Assembly (NCBI GenBank): GCA_037178675.1
Contig: JAYMGJ010000568.1
Coordinates: 1-64,000, forward strand
Reading direction: 5' to 3'
Length of the DNA: 64,000 nt
Origin: Scleroderma bovista
Taxonomy: Eukaryota > Basidiomycota > Agaricomycetes > Boletales > Sclerodermataceae
Both the position numbers and the translations under genes were made by a program. This document shows positions 46,283 to 58,669 of this stretch, in pieces (position 1 is the first letter of the stretch; each line of letters begins with the position of its first letter). Under the pieces are notes generated by a model. It did no database searches. It was not told where the DNA came from and was given only the letters and a program-made list of their open reading frames with translations.

Positions 46283-46779
46283 GGTGTTAATACGCAGTTG
46301 AGCTGCGGGTGCGGTGAACTAAGGTAAACGATGTCCTGCCGTCTGGCTACGCCAGCAGGGACAAGCTTGAAATTCGTCGGCACGAGCCGCATACGTAGTT
46401 GAATCAATGACATGGAATGCTGACTACGCTAGAATAATAATAGCTCAAGTACAAACAGATGTAAATACCTCGATCCTGTAGCCTATGAACGATGTCATTC
46501 TGACATAACTCCAATACCGTGGCCTTCCAAATTCTTTACCCGAGGGCGACGGGGTCCCACTTCAGGCCTTCAGGGTGTGGCCGCCATGGCCGTCATTTCC
46601 GAGTCTATTGTTTCTCAATTTCTCCTGTTCTGGGAGGGTTTGGCCCTGTACAAAGTTGGCGACAGATCTGCATGAGTTTCGCTAGCTAAAAATCGGACTA
46701 GGTGCCAAAGAGACTTCTCATTGGTGAGGAGATGCTCCATGTTCATGTGTCTCCGCCCGACTTTTTGTTACAACACCTC

Positions 46780-47350
46780 TGGCGATTTAGTATATAAGAC
46801 GCCTTTCAATCCTTGTGTTACATCTGGGGCGTGCTGGAGATTTGATTTGGGATATATGATGGTTGAGGGGAACATGTCCTGTCCTTAGCTGCACGAGGGT
46901 GCTTGCGTGTCTGTGTGGGGAGCGACTTATTAGGGTGGCAAACTGTTCAGATGGCATCATTGGATCCAGTTGGCAAAGTCATTTTCCATGATCTGTTGAT
47001 GCAAGGTCAGCTACAATGTTTGAGTTTCCTATCAAAGAACTGGACGGGCGCTGCCTTGTTGGCTGGTAGTGCAGTGGAGTCTCTACGATTCTTCAGGGCT
47101 GTGGGGAATAGGTCCACGGGACTGGAATTGCCTTCTGCAGCCTTTTTTTCTTCCTGGCTGATCGATGAATTTATCGACAATGGCGTGGGCATGTACCCAA
47201 CGAGTCTTGGGGTGGGTGGGGCCGCCTTTTTTTTGGCAGTACTCTGTCGAGCAAAGTCGGACATCATGAGAATCCAACATTTCTGGTATAGGTTGGTATA
47301 TAGTTTGCAATTTATTTGGGATGGAAGTAGCCAAGTTCCGGGAAATGGAA
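46780..47350 (-). pseudogene. Non-LTR retrotransposon relic, RNase H and C-terminal part
   Basis: Minus-strand frames read, in shifting phases, KTRWVHAHAIVDKFID and GRKKG (an RNase H end of the type RWVPGHxGIxGNExxD), KKAAEGNSSPVDLFPTAL, and near the 3' end STLVQLRTGHVPLNHHISQI, which parallels YVQLRTGHIPLNKHLHRIKK of the LINE at 16.4 kb. Several frameshifts and stops are present, so it is far older than that LINE and belongs to another subfamily. Confidence 0.65.
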
Positions 47351-47359
47351 TATAGAATA

Positions 47360-48449
47360 TTCCACTACATAAATTTTAGCGTATGGTCCATAACACGAGC
47401 ATCCCGACGTACGTATTGGAAAGGATTGTAGAAGGCTATTCCGATGTCCGATGTAGCGCCTTTGTTCAGAATATCGAATATATATATATATTTAAAGTAG
47501 AGGGGTTTATCCTTTCCCCATTCTGTCCTTATGAAGGTTCCAATACGAAGTGCCAGCGAATCTACATGACAATTAGAGCTCGAATCGACGAAATCAAACT
47601 CACAAGTTTGAAATGTTGAACCGCCCTGTTGTAAATAAGGAGCAGCCGCCAAGAGTTGCTGAGGTACAGGCGGTGATACTTTGCGCCACGTCAGATCTTA
47701 GGCTGATATGAGACGGCTTCTATGAATCCTCCAATTTCTCCGTACTTCGTCACCGGCGACTGTGGCATTAAACGAGATCTAGTTCAGATGGTCGGAGACT
47801 GGATGGCTACAGATGAAGTTGATCGCACTTGTGTGCTAGAAGGCCCGCACTGCTTTCGGGGTATAATGGTATCCCCTAGAGATATGTGAGTACGAGGGCT
47901 TTTGGATTCAAACATCAATCACAGGTCTTACTACACGTCGTCTGTGAGGTGTCCCTCGAGTCAGTGATATCAAACGCGATTCCAATGATTGGCTGGTGGG
48001 TGCGGCGATTCACTCCAGCCAGTGTCATCACACCTGGTGAAAAGTGAAATGAATGTCGATGAGGAGGCAAAAGCAAGGATCAGATGAAACCCACCTCTTA
48101 TGCTAATGACGACAGTGAAGGATACGCGAATGATTTTCCATGTGAGATTCACGGGCCACGATCTGGTGTTTCAAAGATGGTCAACGAACGGGGTCATTTT
48201 CCGGTGCTCGCGTGGAAGTTTTCAGCCATCATGGCTAGTTTGGCTTCAGAGTAACCCGCCGGACCTTTCAAGCCTGTGTTTCCAATCTCGAAAGCGATTG
48301 GAGTCACGGGACCATGGCTTACAAATCAATCACCCTTTTCTTTACCTGATTCATCGCCAACTCACAACTACGCAGACACTTGGGCCACTCCTCTCTTGCC
48401 TCCTCTCCACCACTGTCGCTCACCAACGGTCACGTCGCAAACAGCCATA
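47360..48449. other. Spacer before the Mex67 gene
   Basis: No gene recognised at 47360-48300. 48360-48449 is C/T-rich and is the likely leader of the Mex67 gene. Confidence 0.4.
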
Positions 48450-51136
48450 ATGTCGAGCCCCACGCCCGCTCCCAGCGGCCGCATACTAGCGACGAGCGCT
48501 CTCAAGCGTGCAGGTCTCATGGACCGCGATGAAGTCATGCGGGACGTCTCGACGGCGGAAAACCCTGGCGGGAGAAAAGGCATCTCCAAGTTTCGGGCGC
48601 ATCGCCCGCGTCCAGTGGATATCTTCAAGGATCACCAACCAGGCCATGGTGGTCATGGCCATGCCCGCGCTTCCACGGTAAATATAATACCTTACTCTTT
48701 ATTGTTGTTGCAACCCATATTTACTGCGTAACACAACATGGTCCCCCCCCCCTCTTCCCTTTTTTCCTCTCCTCGGAAAATCGTCGTATACATGTTTTAC
48801 GTTTTTCATCCTAAAACCTCATCCCTGAATTTTCTATCCGCTTTTTTCTTCCATATGCGTCTGTATGGGTCGTTACCATCTCCCGGGGGGAAAAACATCG
48901 CGCTCACCTTGGTTTCTACTCCGCTCCGCTCCCACCGCCGCTTGACCTCGTTCTCGTGACGCTCGGACATACATGTTCAAAAACTACTAGTTGGCCTCGC
49001 GGACACAGCCCCTAGGCGCGCCAATGGAGGGTATCTCGATCCGTGGCGCCGCTAGTACGAGGAATTCGACGGTGGGGCGGCTTCGCAGGAACGTACCTGG
49101 CATGACGTCAACAATGGCTGCTGCTGGTTCGACAAGGGCAGCAGCAAATGTGGGGGTGAAAGTGATGGACGTCTGGAAGGACTTTGTCGCCCGGAGATGG
49201 AATTCTGAGACAAGGTTCTTGAACCTTGAGGTGAGCCTTTCTGCGGGATTGCTACTGATGAATGCAGTAGTGCTCATGAAAATGACTGTGGCATATTTTA
49301 GTGCATGCTGGATGATCCAGAGTTATCAAAGCATCGGTTGCTTCCGCCTGGGGCGCCGGGGTCGAGCATCAGAGAAGCATCCGTCCTATTCAAGTTAGCG
49401 TCCCAGCTCAAACCCACGGTGAAGTTTTAGCTCCACTTTAAAAAAAATTGATTTCGGTGAAGCTGACTTGTAGCAGCCTCAGACGATCTCACTCGCGAAC
49501 AACAAGATCGGTTCGGGGCAATTGCTTTCGACGCTTGCACACTTTCTTCCGCAGCTTGCGAACCTCTCCCTTCAAAACAACAACCTGAAAGTATGGCGTG
49601 ATATCGACCATATATCAGGGCGGAAAGGGAAACTGGAGCATCTTCGGGAGCTCATATTGCTTGGGAATCCACTACGCGAGCTTGAGATGAAAAATGGCAG
49701 AGGTGATAAATACAAGAGGTAAGCTTTAATCGTATGCCGCGAGGCTCCTGTCGTCTAACCTGTTTCAGTGAGGTGACCCGTCGTTTTCCTTCGTTGGTGA
49801 TGTTAGATCAAGAAGCTATTACGACAATCGCATTCGACGCTCCCGGACCATTATGTGCAGTGACGGAAGAGCGGCCGATGGCAACTACGTTTCCGTTTGA
49901 AATGAAATCTTCATTTATCACTGGAGTAGAGAACACGGTCATGAGCAACTTCCTCGTTCGGTGGGTAATTGTTCGCTTATCAAGCGCTGATGTTCAACCT
50001 TGTTCTCAGGTTCTTCCCGTTATTCGATAGTCAGCGTGCCGCACTTCTTGATGCGTACCATCCGTCTGCCACGTTTTCGTTTTCCGTGAATACCAGCATC
50101 CCTGCTCGCGCGCGAATACAAGGACTCCACTATTCGAAAGAGTATCCTAACCAGCGCAAGTTAGACTGGACTGTTTGGTTGGAGGGAGGATCGAGGAATC
50201 TCACGCGACTTGGTGGCAGTGAGGGGTTGGAGAAGGTGGTCAGTTCATTGCATGTCGGAGGCGAAGCGATCATTCGTGCGATGACCTCGCTTCCGAAGAC
50301 GAGACATGAGATATCGAATTCACCGGAGAAGTTTTGCATTGATGCATGGCCAGTGGGACAGGGAGAAAGCATGAAATTGTTTATTTCGCTACACGGGCAG
50401 TTCAACGAAGGTATGTTGTAGTCCAGCACGTTTTTAGACTACTGCAACGGCGTTTTGCGAGCGGAGGCCGTAGCTGTAGTGGGGGTATAGTGTGTACTAA
50501 CGATTTATCGCAGATCCTTCACAAGGGATTCGGTCGTTTGATAGGACGTTTGTGGTTGCACCTGCTCCGGCAGGCTCCCGGTATGTCTAACGAGCTGTTG
50601 ATGAGTCGGGATTGATTTCATGGTACTGGCAGTGCGAAATTGAACGGATGGGATGTTATGATTTTATCGGATCAATGGACGGTGCGCCCGTATTCGAGCC
50701 ACGAAGCGTGGCGACCTGGGCCGATGCGGGTGCAAGCGAAAGAGACTAGTACGCAGCGGCAAGCCCCGATGCCACAGCAGTCAACGTCAACGCCATCGCA
50801 GACTGCGCTCGAGGATGCTTTATCTACATTTGTAAGTTTTTTCGCTTCGCAAGCTTAAAGTTTGAACGACGCAAGAATCTTATCATTTCCACGGTTGTGG
50901 GCGCTGTTGCCATGTCGGACAGTCTGAGCCACAGCGCCGTCTGATTGCACAGATAAGTCAGCGGACAGGGTTGAATGCGAAGTTTTCGGTGGACTGTCTG
51001 CAGAACAATGGGTGGGACATGGACAGGGCGATCGCCAACTTCGAGCAGGTCAAGGTAAGATTGGCTGGTTGAATGTACGGCGGGTGCTTACGTTAGGAAA
51101 TGCAGGCTGTACTATCACGGGATGCCTTTTTGTGAC
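48450..51136 (+). CDS. mex67: mRNA export factor Mex67 (NXF/TAP family)
   Basis: Ten exons (48450-48677, 48991-49230, 49302-49418, 49483-49718, 49769-49960, 50010-50410, 50514-50580, 50633-50831, 50923-51054, 51098-51136) give 616 aa, the usual fungal size. Order: basic N-terminal region, a linker with [14 protein letters not shown] and ETRFLNLE, leucine-rich repeats ([45 protein letters not shown]), an NTF2-like domain (about residues 290-540: [38 protein letters not shown]) and a C-terminal UBA/TAP-C domain ([35 protein letters not shown]). Mex67 pairs with Mtr2 and carries mRNA through the nuclear pore by binding FG repeats. Intron 1 (313 bp) is unusually long for this genome and its acceptor is the least certain junction. 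Confidence 0.93.
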
Positions 51137-51686
51137 GTGTGAACAATGCGCGTTTTTCACACGGAGTGTTGCCACGATATCAGCGGGGAGGCGAATGCGC
51201 TCCCAAACCATAAACCTACATATGGCAGGCTGAAAGCGACTAGCCCATCTACTACTTACTGTTGTACCTATGTTATATGACCGTGTTCGAATCCATTTCT
51301 CCATGGACATTTATCTTGTCTGTGCGATAAGCGAGAGCGACTTGCTGCAGCCACGAGGATGCGGGTCGGCGCGCGTGCGAGGCAGACAATGTGCGTCCGT
51401 CGGGGTCGACAATGGCTCGCCTCGAGGACCCAAAGGGCGGGTAATTTTTCCGCGAGAGCCCAGAGCCAATTTCCAGTTCGTCCGCCTCGTGCACCTTCAT
51501 AAAACGATTATTCCATCCGTACATAAACTAACGTAGTTCCCACTAAACCTTGTCTCCTTCTGATCTTCTTCTCCTTCCCCACTCGCAAGCGCGCATACCC
51601 ACCACTATATCATCCCATCCCCTCCGCCCCTCCCCCCGCCGAGTTCCTTTCCCCCCACCAGTCGTTACGATCACTCACGACTTGTC
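51137..51686. other. Intergenic region and ankyrin-gene leader
   Basis: 51540-51686 is strongly C/T-rich and ends at the ATG of the next gene, as expected for a fungal 5' leader. 51137-51540 contains no gene. Confidence 0.5.
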
Positions 51687-54600
51687 ATGAGTCGCGTGCA
51701 ACGCTCTTTTGAAAACTGCGCCCTCCTCCAGGCTGCCTCTGAGGGCTGCCCAGATGCCGTCCGCGATGCCCTCGACGCTGGTGCCGACATCAACGCGTCA
51801 GACAGCTCTGGCCGCACAATCCTCACCTGCGCCATCACAGCCGATAGGTGCGTCTCCTCTCTCCCCGCCCTCCCCGCCTCCCCTCATCTCCCCCCTAGAT
51901 GGGAGACAGTCGACGCGTCCGACGCGTCGTTTATGTCCGAGGACCGTCTCAACGTCCTTCGCATCGCCCTTGTACACCCAGACATATCTCTCTACACCCT
52001 CAACGCCCCTCAAGACTCCATAAACGACGTTACCCCCCTCGGCATGGCCGCCTGGCTCGACATGCCCCACGTCGTCAGGCTCTTGCTCGAATGCAGCGCT
52101 GGCTCTGTCTCTGTTGACGGCACTGACACCGATGGCGCTACTCCACTGATGTGTGAGTCTACCTGCTTATCATGTGCCTCGCAACACTGACGTTGTCCCG
52201 TGTCATAGACGCTGCCCGTGACGGCAGATTAGAGGTCGTCCAGCAACTCGTATGTCAAGGTGCATATGTTCCCGTTGATAGCCTTCTCACCACTTCTTAC
52301 TAGATTTCCCATGGTGCCCGCCCTGACGTCAGGGATCGCAACCATCGTTCTTCTCTTCAATTTGCACTGCCACATCCTCGGGTACTTTGGGCTTGCGAAC
52401 ACGCCCTCCGCTCCCATCGTTGGTGCGAATTCAAAGTGAGATTCATGTCGTTCGATTTCATACTACACCCATTTAATGCATTCCGTTAGAGCGGAAACAA
52501 GAGAGCGCTTTCCCATCCCTCCTGTTTCGATCTGGAACAACTCGCCCCATATGCCTCTGGTCTTCCAATGACGTACTACCCCCCAACCACCGCCTTCTCC
52601 CCCGACTCCATCTCCCTTATCACCGACAATATTGTACACGCTGTACTCACCGCCGATGTTTCTATGCTCTATTCCTTGATGTTTTCTCCTCAGTCATTCG
52701 AACCTTCCCCCCTCGAAAATGGTCCTGTTGTTGTAAATGTACCCGATGTCGAAGGTTGGAGCCCCATTCATTACTGTGTCTCTATACCAAATCCCTCTAT
52801 CGAAATGCTCGACCTCTTGTACCGTGCTGGCGCCGATGTCAGCCTATTTACTACTCGAGAACTCTTCACCCCGCTCCACTGCTTCGCTCGCCTCGCCCGC
52901 GTCACCGACGCTCATGACTCTGCACAAAACTTGTATCACTTCGCTGTACACCTCACCCGCGACCTTCGCGCGCCGCTATCTGCCCGTGACAAAAATGAGG
53001 AAACCTGTATTCATGTAGCTGCCGAGTATGGTGAATCCATTGATGTATTGTTAGCTTTCCTGGAATGTGATCCGTCTGGATCCGTCAGGAACCTACGCAA
53101 CTCCCGAGGGTATGTCGTTTTCCACTCCAGGCCTCTCCGCATTGAGATGACTGATTGAGTTTTCTGATCGATCAGGCTCACCGCGTACGACGTAGCAAAA
53201 CCCCATTTCCGATATGCTTTCTCCCTTGATGGAGCCAATAGCCGCCCACAGTCTTCCCTTTCCGACCGCACTATCCGCCCCAATGCGTTGGACCCTCTTC
53301 CATCGATATCTTCCGTCACAGGCCGGGCTACTCCAATCGTTCCACCAGCAGTAAAGCATTTACCGGACTTCGACACGACCTATACTTCCGAACGCCTCCT
53401 GGACAACATCCAGTACCTATCCAACGAAGCCCAATTCGTTCGCGATCATGCAGGACTGGATCACCTCGAATCCGTCGTCACCGAAACCTCACAGCTTGGC
53501 AAAAGTGTCCTCTCCCACTTCCGCGGTCAAGTTCACGACTTGTCTCAAGAGCTTGGCGATATGCGTAAAGTTTTGCATGCCGTCGACCGCATGTGGAACA
53601 GCGTTTCCCAAATTGCAGAACAGCATCTCCGCGCCCGTGGTAACCATACTGTGGCGTGTCTTCTCGCACACAAACGCTCCCCGCGAGGATCCGAGGACTC
53701 CCAGTTGACAGCCGTCGAACCCGAGCCCACGGACATAAAGGTCTTGCCGAAAGCCAAGGAGGCAAGGAGGAAGGCGTATCGTGACATCGGCGTCATTACG
53801 GACACCCTTCCTTCCAAAGTTATCGAGACGACTACCCCAAATGGTGCGCGAGCCGTGCCGTGGCCCGAGTGGCTCGATTCCTTCATACTCAGTGCGGACT
53901 CTTCAACGTACAAGATGCACCTGGCCAACTTGATCGAGATCGAACGAGAATTGTTGGCCAAAGACACGATGAGCGCGTTTGAGGAGAAGCTCCCGTCGAA
54001 GGAACCGATGCTCAAGAGTTTGCTGAAGAGCCGGAAGCGCTACGACAAGGTTGAACGGAGCGGGGCGTCCAAGCTGAAAGCGTGGTTGAAGAAAAAGATC
54101 GTGGCGGACAAGCCTCTACAGCTCCAGCTCTGCTATGACCTTGATGACCCTGATTGTGCGGTGGGCAGCGAGGTCAAAGGTGGCGCCATCTCGTTCCCTT
54201 CCCTGGCGCACTCCCAGTCGGAGCACGAAGCTTATTCGATCCACTTTAATTTGTCCGTGGCCAGCAGGGATCTCTCCGTCATAGATGAATGTTTGCACGG
54301 GGTACGTTCATTTGTTCTTGTGTGTGAATGACGACTTGAAGTTTTTCCAGGTTGATCAGTTGGTGACCTCTGCAAACCATTTCATCTCCCGCGCTGAGCG
54401 GCTAATCCATCGGACCGTCAAGGTAGGTTGCAGCACATGATGATCCTTATCACTCCGCTGATAACAGCAAATAGGTCCGGGAAACCATGGTCAAAAACCT
54501 CCGCTCGCGATACCCTCCTGCATACGATGACGTCTTCGCCCCCTCTCCCAATGGGACCGTCCCATCGGCCTACCCCGGTCTTCGCAACAGCACGTGCCCA

Positions 54601-54897
54601 TCTGCATACTGTTCGCCACCGAGCAGCACCACCTCTTCCCGTTCCTCATCTTTCGTCTCCTTAGCCGCGACACTGCACGACGAAGAAGACGAGGACGCAC
54701 GCGCCCTGCGAAGACTGCTCCTCCGAAAAATCAACGCACACGTTGACGGCGCGTACGACGAAATCGATCGTGCCAATGTGTGGTTACGCGTTGTGAAAAA
54801 TGTGCTGCGCGATCTGAGCGTGCGGACGCTGTCGCCGTCGCCCCCGTTACTCTCATCTGCATCACTTGCATCGTTTTCTATGACCTCGTTCTGCTGA
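51687..54897 (+). CDS. Ankyrin-repeat protein with C-terminal helical region
   Basis: Eight exons (51687-51847, 51899-52152, 52209-52249, 52304-52435, 52490-53109, 53176-54301, 54351-54422, 54475-54897) give 942 aa with all phases matching. The first 450 residues hold ankyrin repeats (ALLQAASEGCPDAVRDAL, DAGADINASDSSGRTILT, VTPLGMAAWLDMPHVVRLLL, ARDGRLEVVQQL, ISHGARPDVRDRNHRSSLQ, WSPIHYCVSI, ETCIHVAAEYGE). Then follow helical, charged segments that look coiled coil (LSQELGDMRKVLHAVDRMW, IEIERELLAKD) and a basic patch (KLKAWLKKKI). The tail has a Ser-rich low-complexity part and a last helix (LRRLLLRKINAHVDGAYDEI). Ankyrin repeats mediate protein binding; the partner is unknown. This looks like a conserved basidiomycete protein without an assigned function. 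It lies on the same strand as Mex67, 550 bp downstream. Confidence 0.88.
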
Positions 54898-56314
54898 CCC
54901 CCACGCATCACCCCTCACGGCTTCGCTCCTCTCAAGGCCTCATACCCCCCACCCACCCATACTCTGCATCATATCCTCGGCATTATACATCATTTTTTTT
55001 TTGCATCAACATGAAAAAAGAAGAGACACGCAGCACCACGTGGAAAGCGAACAAGGAAGAAAGAAAAAAAACCATCCCAAGGGGACTCCTCGTGCGGTGC
55101 GCTGGGTCATGTTGTATGTATGTTATTGTGTAATGGTATGTGTATACATATTATTTTTTGCTGTTGTTGTTTTCAAATGAACCTGTCGTCGGCGCTTTAT
55201 CGTTTCGGTTCGGTTCGGTTTTTTCTTTTGATGCGTTTGACTTTTTTTTTTTCTCGTCTCGCTCTGTTACCCTTTGGAAGCTCCCCGGAACGAGAATGCG
55301 AACCCGCCCCCCTATGCACGCCCTTTGTAGCATTGTAGATATCAAACATAGACTGGCATTCCCTCCAAAATTCATCTGGATAGTAACCTTCGCTGCGATT
55401 GCTGCAAGAATTGCACAAGTGGTACCACTAGTACGCCGTGTCCAGACAGCTGCTCCGATGAACCGAAGCGACGATTGCGCTCCTTGTTTTTATAGACCTG
55501 TAGTCCTCGAGGAGCACAGCTCGATGAAACATGGAAATGGCTTCGCATCTCTTGCACTTTCAATGGTCTGCAATCCGAGTCAAGGCCAAGTACCAAAAAT
55601 TGCGAGATACACTGTTGGGCAGAGAATTGTCCTCGCTTCGCATTCACCAACAATCTCAGTCCAACGTTGATCGTGGTGCATTATCGGCATCAAAGTTTGG
55701 GGCCAGGAAAGAACCCCCGGAAATCCAGATCAGAAAAGTGGAAATCCGTCCAGAAAAGTTGGTCCAGGACGCGTAGTCCATGTCCATGATCATGACAGTC
55801 CAGTGCGTGATTACCATCATGAGCGCCGCCACACTGCTTGCCTCGAAGACAACCATAATCGTGACGGTTGTCGAAGTGCGCGGCTACGGACAACGATATT
55901 AGGCGCTGCTACAACGGAATACTACTGCGAACAAAGACCACTTGACCGTTGACAGTCAACGGAGGAGAGAGAGTAGTACATCTCTTGCTTTCACTCCATT
56001 GGCTATCGACGTCTCAGTGTTGATCAACAACCAGTGTGCATGAACGAAGTGCCTACATAACCGTGTCGTCTGGTAGGCTAGTACGAACGACGAACAACAC
56101 CTGTTGGGATCAACAACTGAGGTACAAACAGCGACAAACGAAACACTAAATACTGGAAGGTGGTGGTGAATGCGTGATCCCGTTGACACTCCAACAGAGG
56201 CGGGTGGGCGTCCAGTAGGGTACACATACAATGCACGAAAACCGACCCACTCCAGGCGCCCATACGAACGATAAGCTAATGCAAAGGTTAAAACGCAGTA
56301 TAAATCAATTTCCT
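54898..56314. other. Intergenic region, no gene recognised
   Basis: The 3' UTR of the ankyrin gene probably ends within the first 300 bp. Frames at 55140-55776 and 55956-56318 have no motifs, and their T-rich tracts (55236-55250, 55155-55180) look non-coding. Confidence 0.4.
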
Positions 56315-58430
56315 TCACTGGCTGCTGAATCTGCTAGTAACGGAACATTCAAAGGGAGCCGGATGGCTAATATAGCTCACTCGTAAGTGCATCTGATGAG
56401 GTGGGTCGACTAATATTGATCTCACCTCTCAGCCCCGTGTCGAAAGATTGGCTCAATATCGATGTCCCTGCCCGCAGAGTCCTTGAGTTTGTCGAATCGA
56501 AGAGCAGAGAGTATCACTGCTGCTGCGGCCCACAGTGTATTCTCCGCAAAAAAGCGGCCAGGACAAAGCCTGCTGGACATTACTCGTGTTAAGTCATGTC
56601 CATGTTTTACATACCTTCTTCCAAAACCAAAATACTTTGACATATTCTGCTTAGCCTCTTGTTTAACCCGGCCCTCCGATGTAAGGTGCCGGCTTGGGTC
56701 AAACCTTTCCGGATCAGTGTATTCGCTAGCTCTCATTGCCCTGTTTCTGGTCGCTTAGCATAAGGAAAGAGTTGGTTCCTTTTACGTACCAAATGTTGAA
56801 AATGACAATGCATCCTACCATGAAACTACGTGAAATGATCTAGAGACACACCTCAAAAGCATACATACCCTTCGGAATGTAGTATCCCTCATAGATGTCA
56901 CTTGTGGTGGTGGCATGGGGAAAGCCTAAATTTCATATCAACAGGTGCATCAAAATAACCGTGTTAGAGACCTAGCGGGAAGACAGGTTTCCATCTCAGG
57001 ACTTCATATAATGTGGCTTGCAGGTATGGAAGACGCTGCTTATCTTCGAAAGTTGGCAGCACTCCTTTTCCAACAATAGTGTCTAGTTCTGCATGAACCT
57101 TGGCTTGAACATCAGGATTAAGTATCATCACCAGCACTAAGACCTTCAAGGCGGAAGATGTCTGAAGGAAGGGTCATCTTCCACAAATGCATTGCAGAAC
57201 ACAATGTATGCTTACGCTCTCTGCTGCAGCTGGTAATCACAGTGTGTTAGTCAACTACTGATATGAGCGAGGAGAGAGATGTACCTAAAAAAATACCTGT
57301 AGCTGTATCCTGTGCAACTGAGTCCTCCACCCCGCCGCATGCCAAGATGTCAGCAACTAGACTGGGTTGCAAAGAGTTGGATTCCTGACTGGATGAAGGC
57401 ATGCATGGAAAAAAAGTTAGCAAGGACTTACCATTTGTTTTTTGGATAAGGCAAACGGGAGTTCGGACACGCTCTCAATCATGTCCTTGCAACGTCGTGC
57501 TTCCTTTTTAAATCCAGCACCAGGAAACCATGTCGGAAGATATTCAACTGCACGATCTTTTTAGTATCAATATGTCTTCGAAGACGAGCTCATACTAACG
57601 TATTGGTAAAGCCATTAGTAGGCCACTTCGCTCACCAGTCATTTCCTTAGTCAAAATTTCGGCTAGGCCACTAGCCAGTTTGATGACGGAATCATCTTTT
57701 CCGTCTACCCTGCGACCATATGTAAATTCAAGAGCGGTGGCACCAGTGTAACTGCCAATCATTATGATACCTGGGAACGACCCAGAGAAACGAAGAACAT
57801 ACTGGTCGAAGTGTTCACAGAAATTTACGCTGTCGCGCCGCATATTTTCCAGAAGTGCGCAAGCATTACTGAGGTGTAATTCATGATATCGATCGACAAC
57901 GTCGTGATGAAGGCTAAGGTGCAGGAGTTTCCTATGCAATCTCCACTCACTGCCATACATCAGAACGGGTGTCATGCGGTCCGTGCCGAGGCTGTAGAGA
58001 ATGCGATCATGAGATGATCCAGCAGGATCGGCTACCGTTACGAAGCTCACATTCGATAGAGCGGTGAATGTGGCCGATCGGAGTAGGTGGACGACCTATC
58101 AGCTAAGATTTGCGCAATCCTTTCGGAATTCACGATAATAAAGTCTTGACCAAAGATGCGCGAATAGACAATGTCCCCTATAGCATACACATAAGCACGC
58201 AGCCATGCAAGGCCCAAAGTTGGTCAGAAATACAAACCGTAAGTTTTTCCCCACTCAGTATATCTGACATGGGGTTCCTTCAGGTCAATATCAAGTGCAT
58301 TCCCTATGATGGGAAGTCGTTTGGGACCAGGAGGGTAAGATAAATCAGGTTTCCCCCAAATCATACGAACTGCAAGCCACAGGCCAATCGTGATTGCACA
58401 AACTGCACCCATCCAAAGAGAAGACGTCAT
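56315..58430 (-). CDS. Cytochrome P450, copy C of tandem pair
   Basis: Multi-exon gene from ATG58430 to TGA at 56315-56317, same exon plan as copies A and B. Membrane anchor MGAVCAITIGLWLAV, hinge YPPGPKRLPIIGN, EPHVRYTEW, IVYSRIFGQDFIIVNS, C-helix WRLHRKLLHLSLH, TGATALEFTYGRRVDG, I-helix AAAEST (14-nt exon at 57216-57229), ExxR as EVLR in YEVLRWKPVFPLG, PERF loop EYTDPERFDPSRHL, heme loop FGFGRR/LCPG split by an intron, and a short last exon HPAPFECSVTSRFSSQ. Open at every junction checked. ER monooxygenase, substrate unknown. Only 240 bp separate its start from the end of copy D, so both may share sequence for termination and promotion. Confidence 0.87.
57216..57229 (-). other. 14-nt micro-exon coding the P450 I-helix motif (copy C)
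   Basis: The exon ctgcagcagagagc is bounded by AG before and GT after and supplies A-A-E-S of the AAAEST motif. Equivalent exons are at 25527-25540 (copy A), 29870-29883 (copy B) and 59571-59584 (copy D). Confidence 0.7.
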
Positions 58431-58669
58431 AGTGTGTTACAAAAACAAGCAAAGTTGGGAATTGAGGAGATCGACGAGCACTCAGCATTGGGGAGTTTGT
58501 AGTAGTCGCTTGTAATCACTCCGAATTTGTTCGGTTCCCTGTTGTGTCAAAGAAAGAGTCCAGCTGCTACACATGCAGTATGTACATGAAATTTGACCAA
58601 CTCCAGGTGCCCATACGAACGATAAGCTAATGCAAAGGTTAAAGCGCAGTATAAATCAACTAATTTCCT

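Noticed and set aside
46903..47355. 150-codon plus-strand frame
   Set aside because: The opposite strand carries recognisable LINE RNase H and C-terminal motifs, so the plus-strand frame is a shadow.
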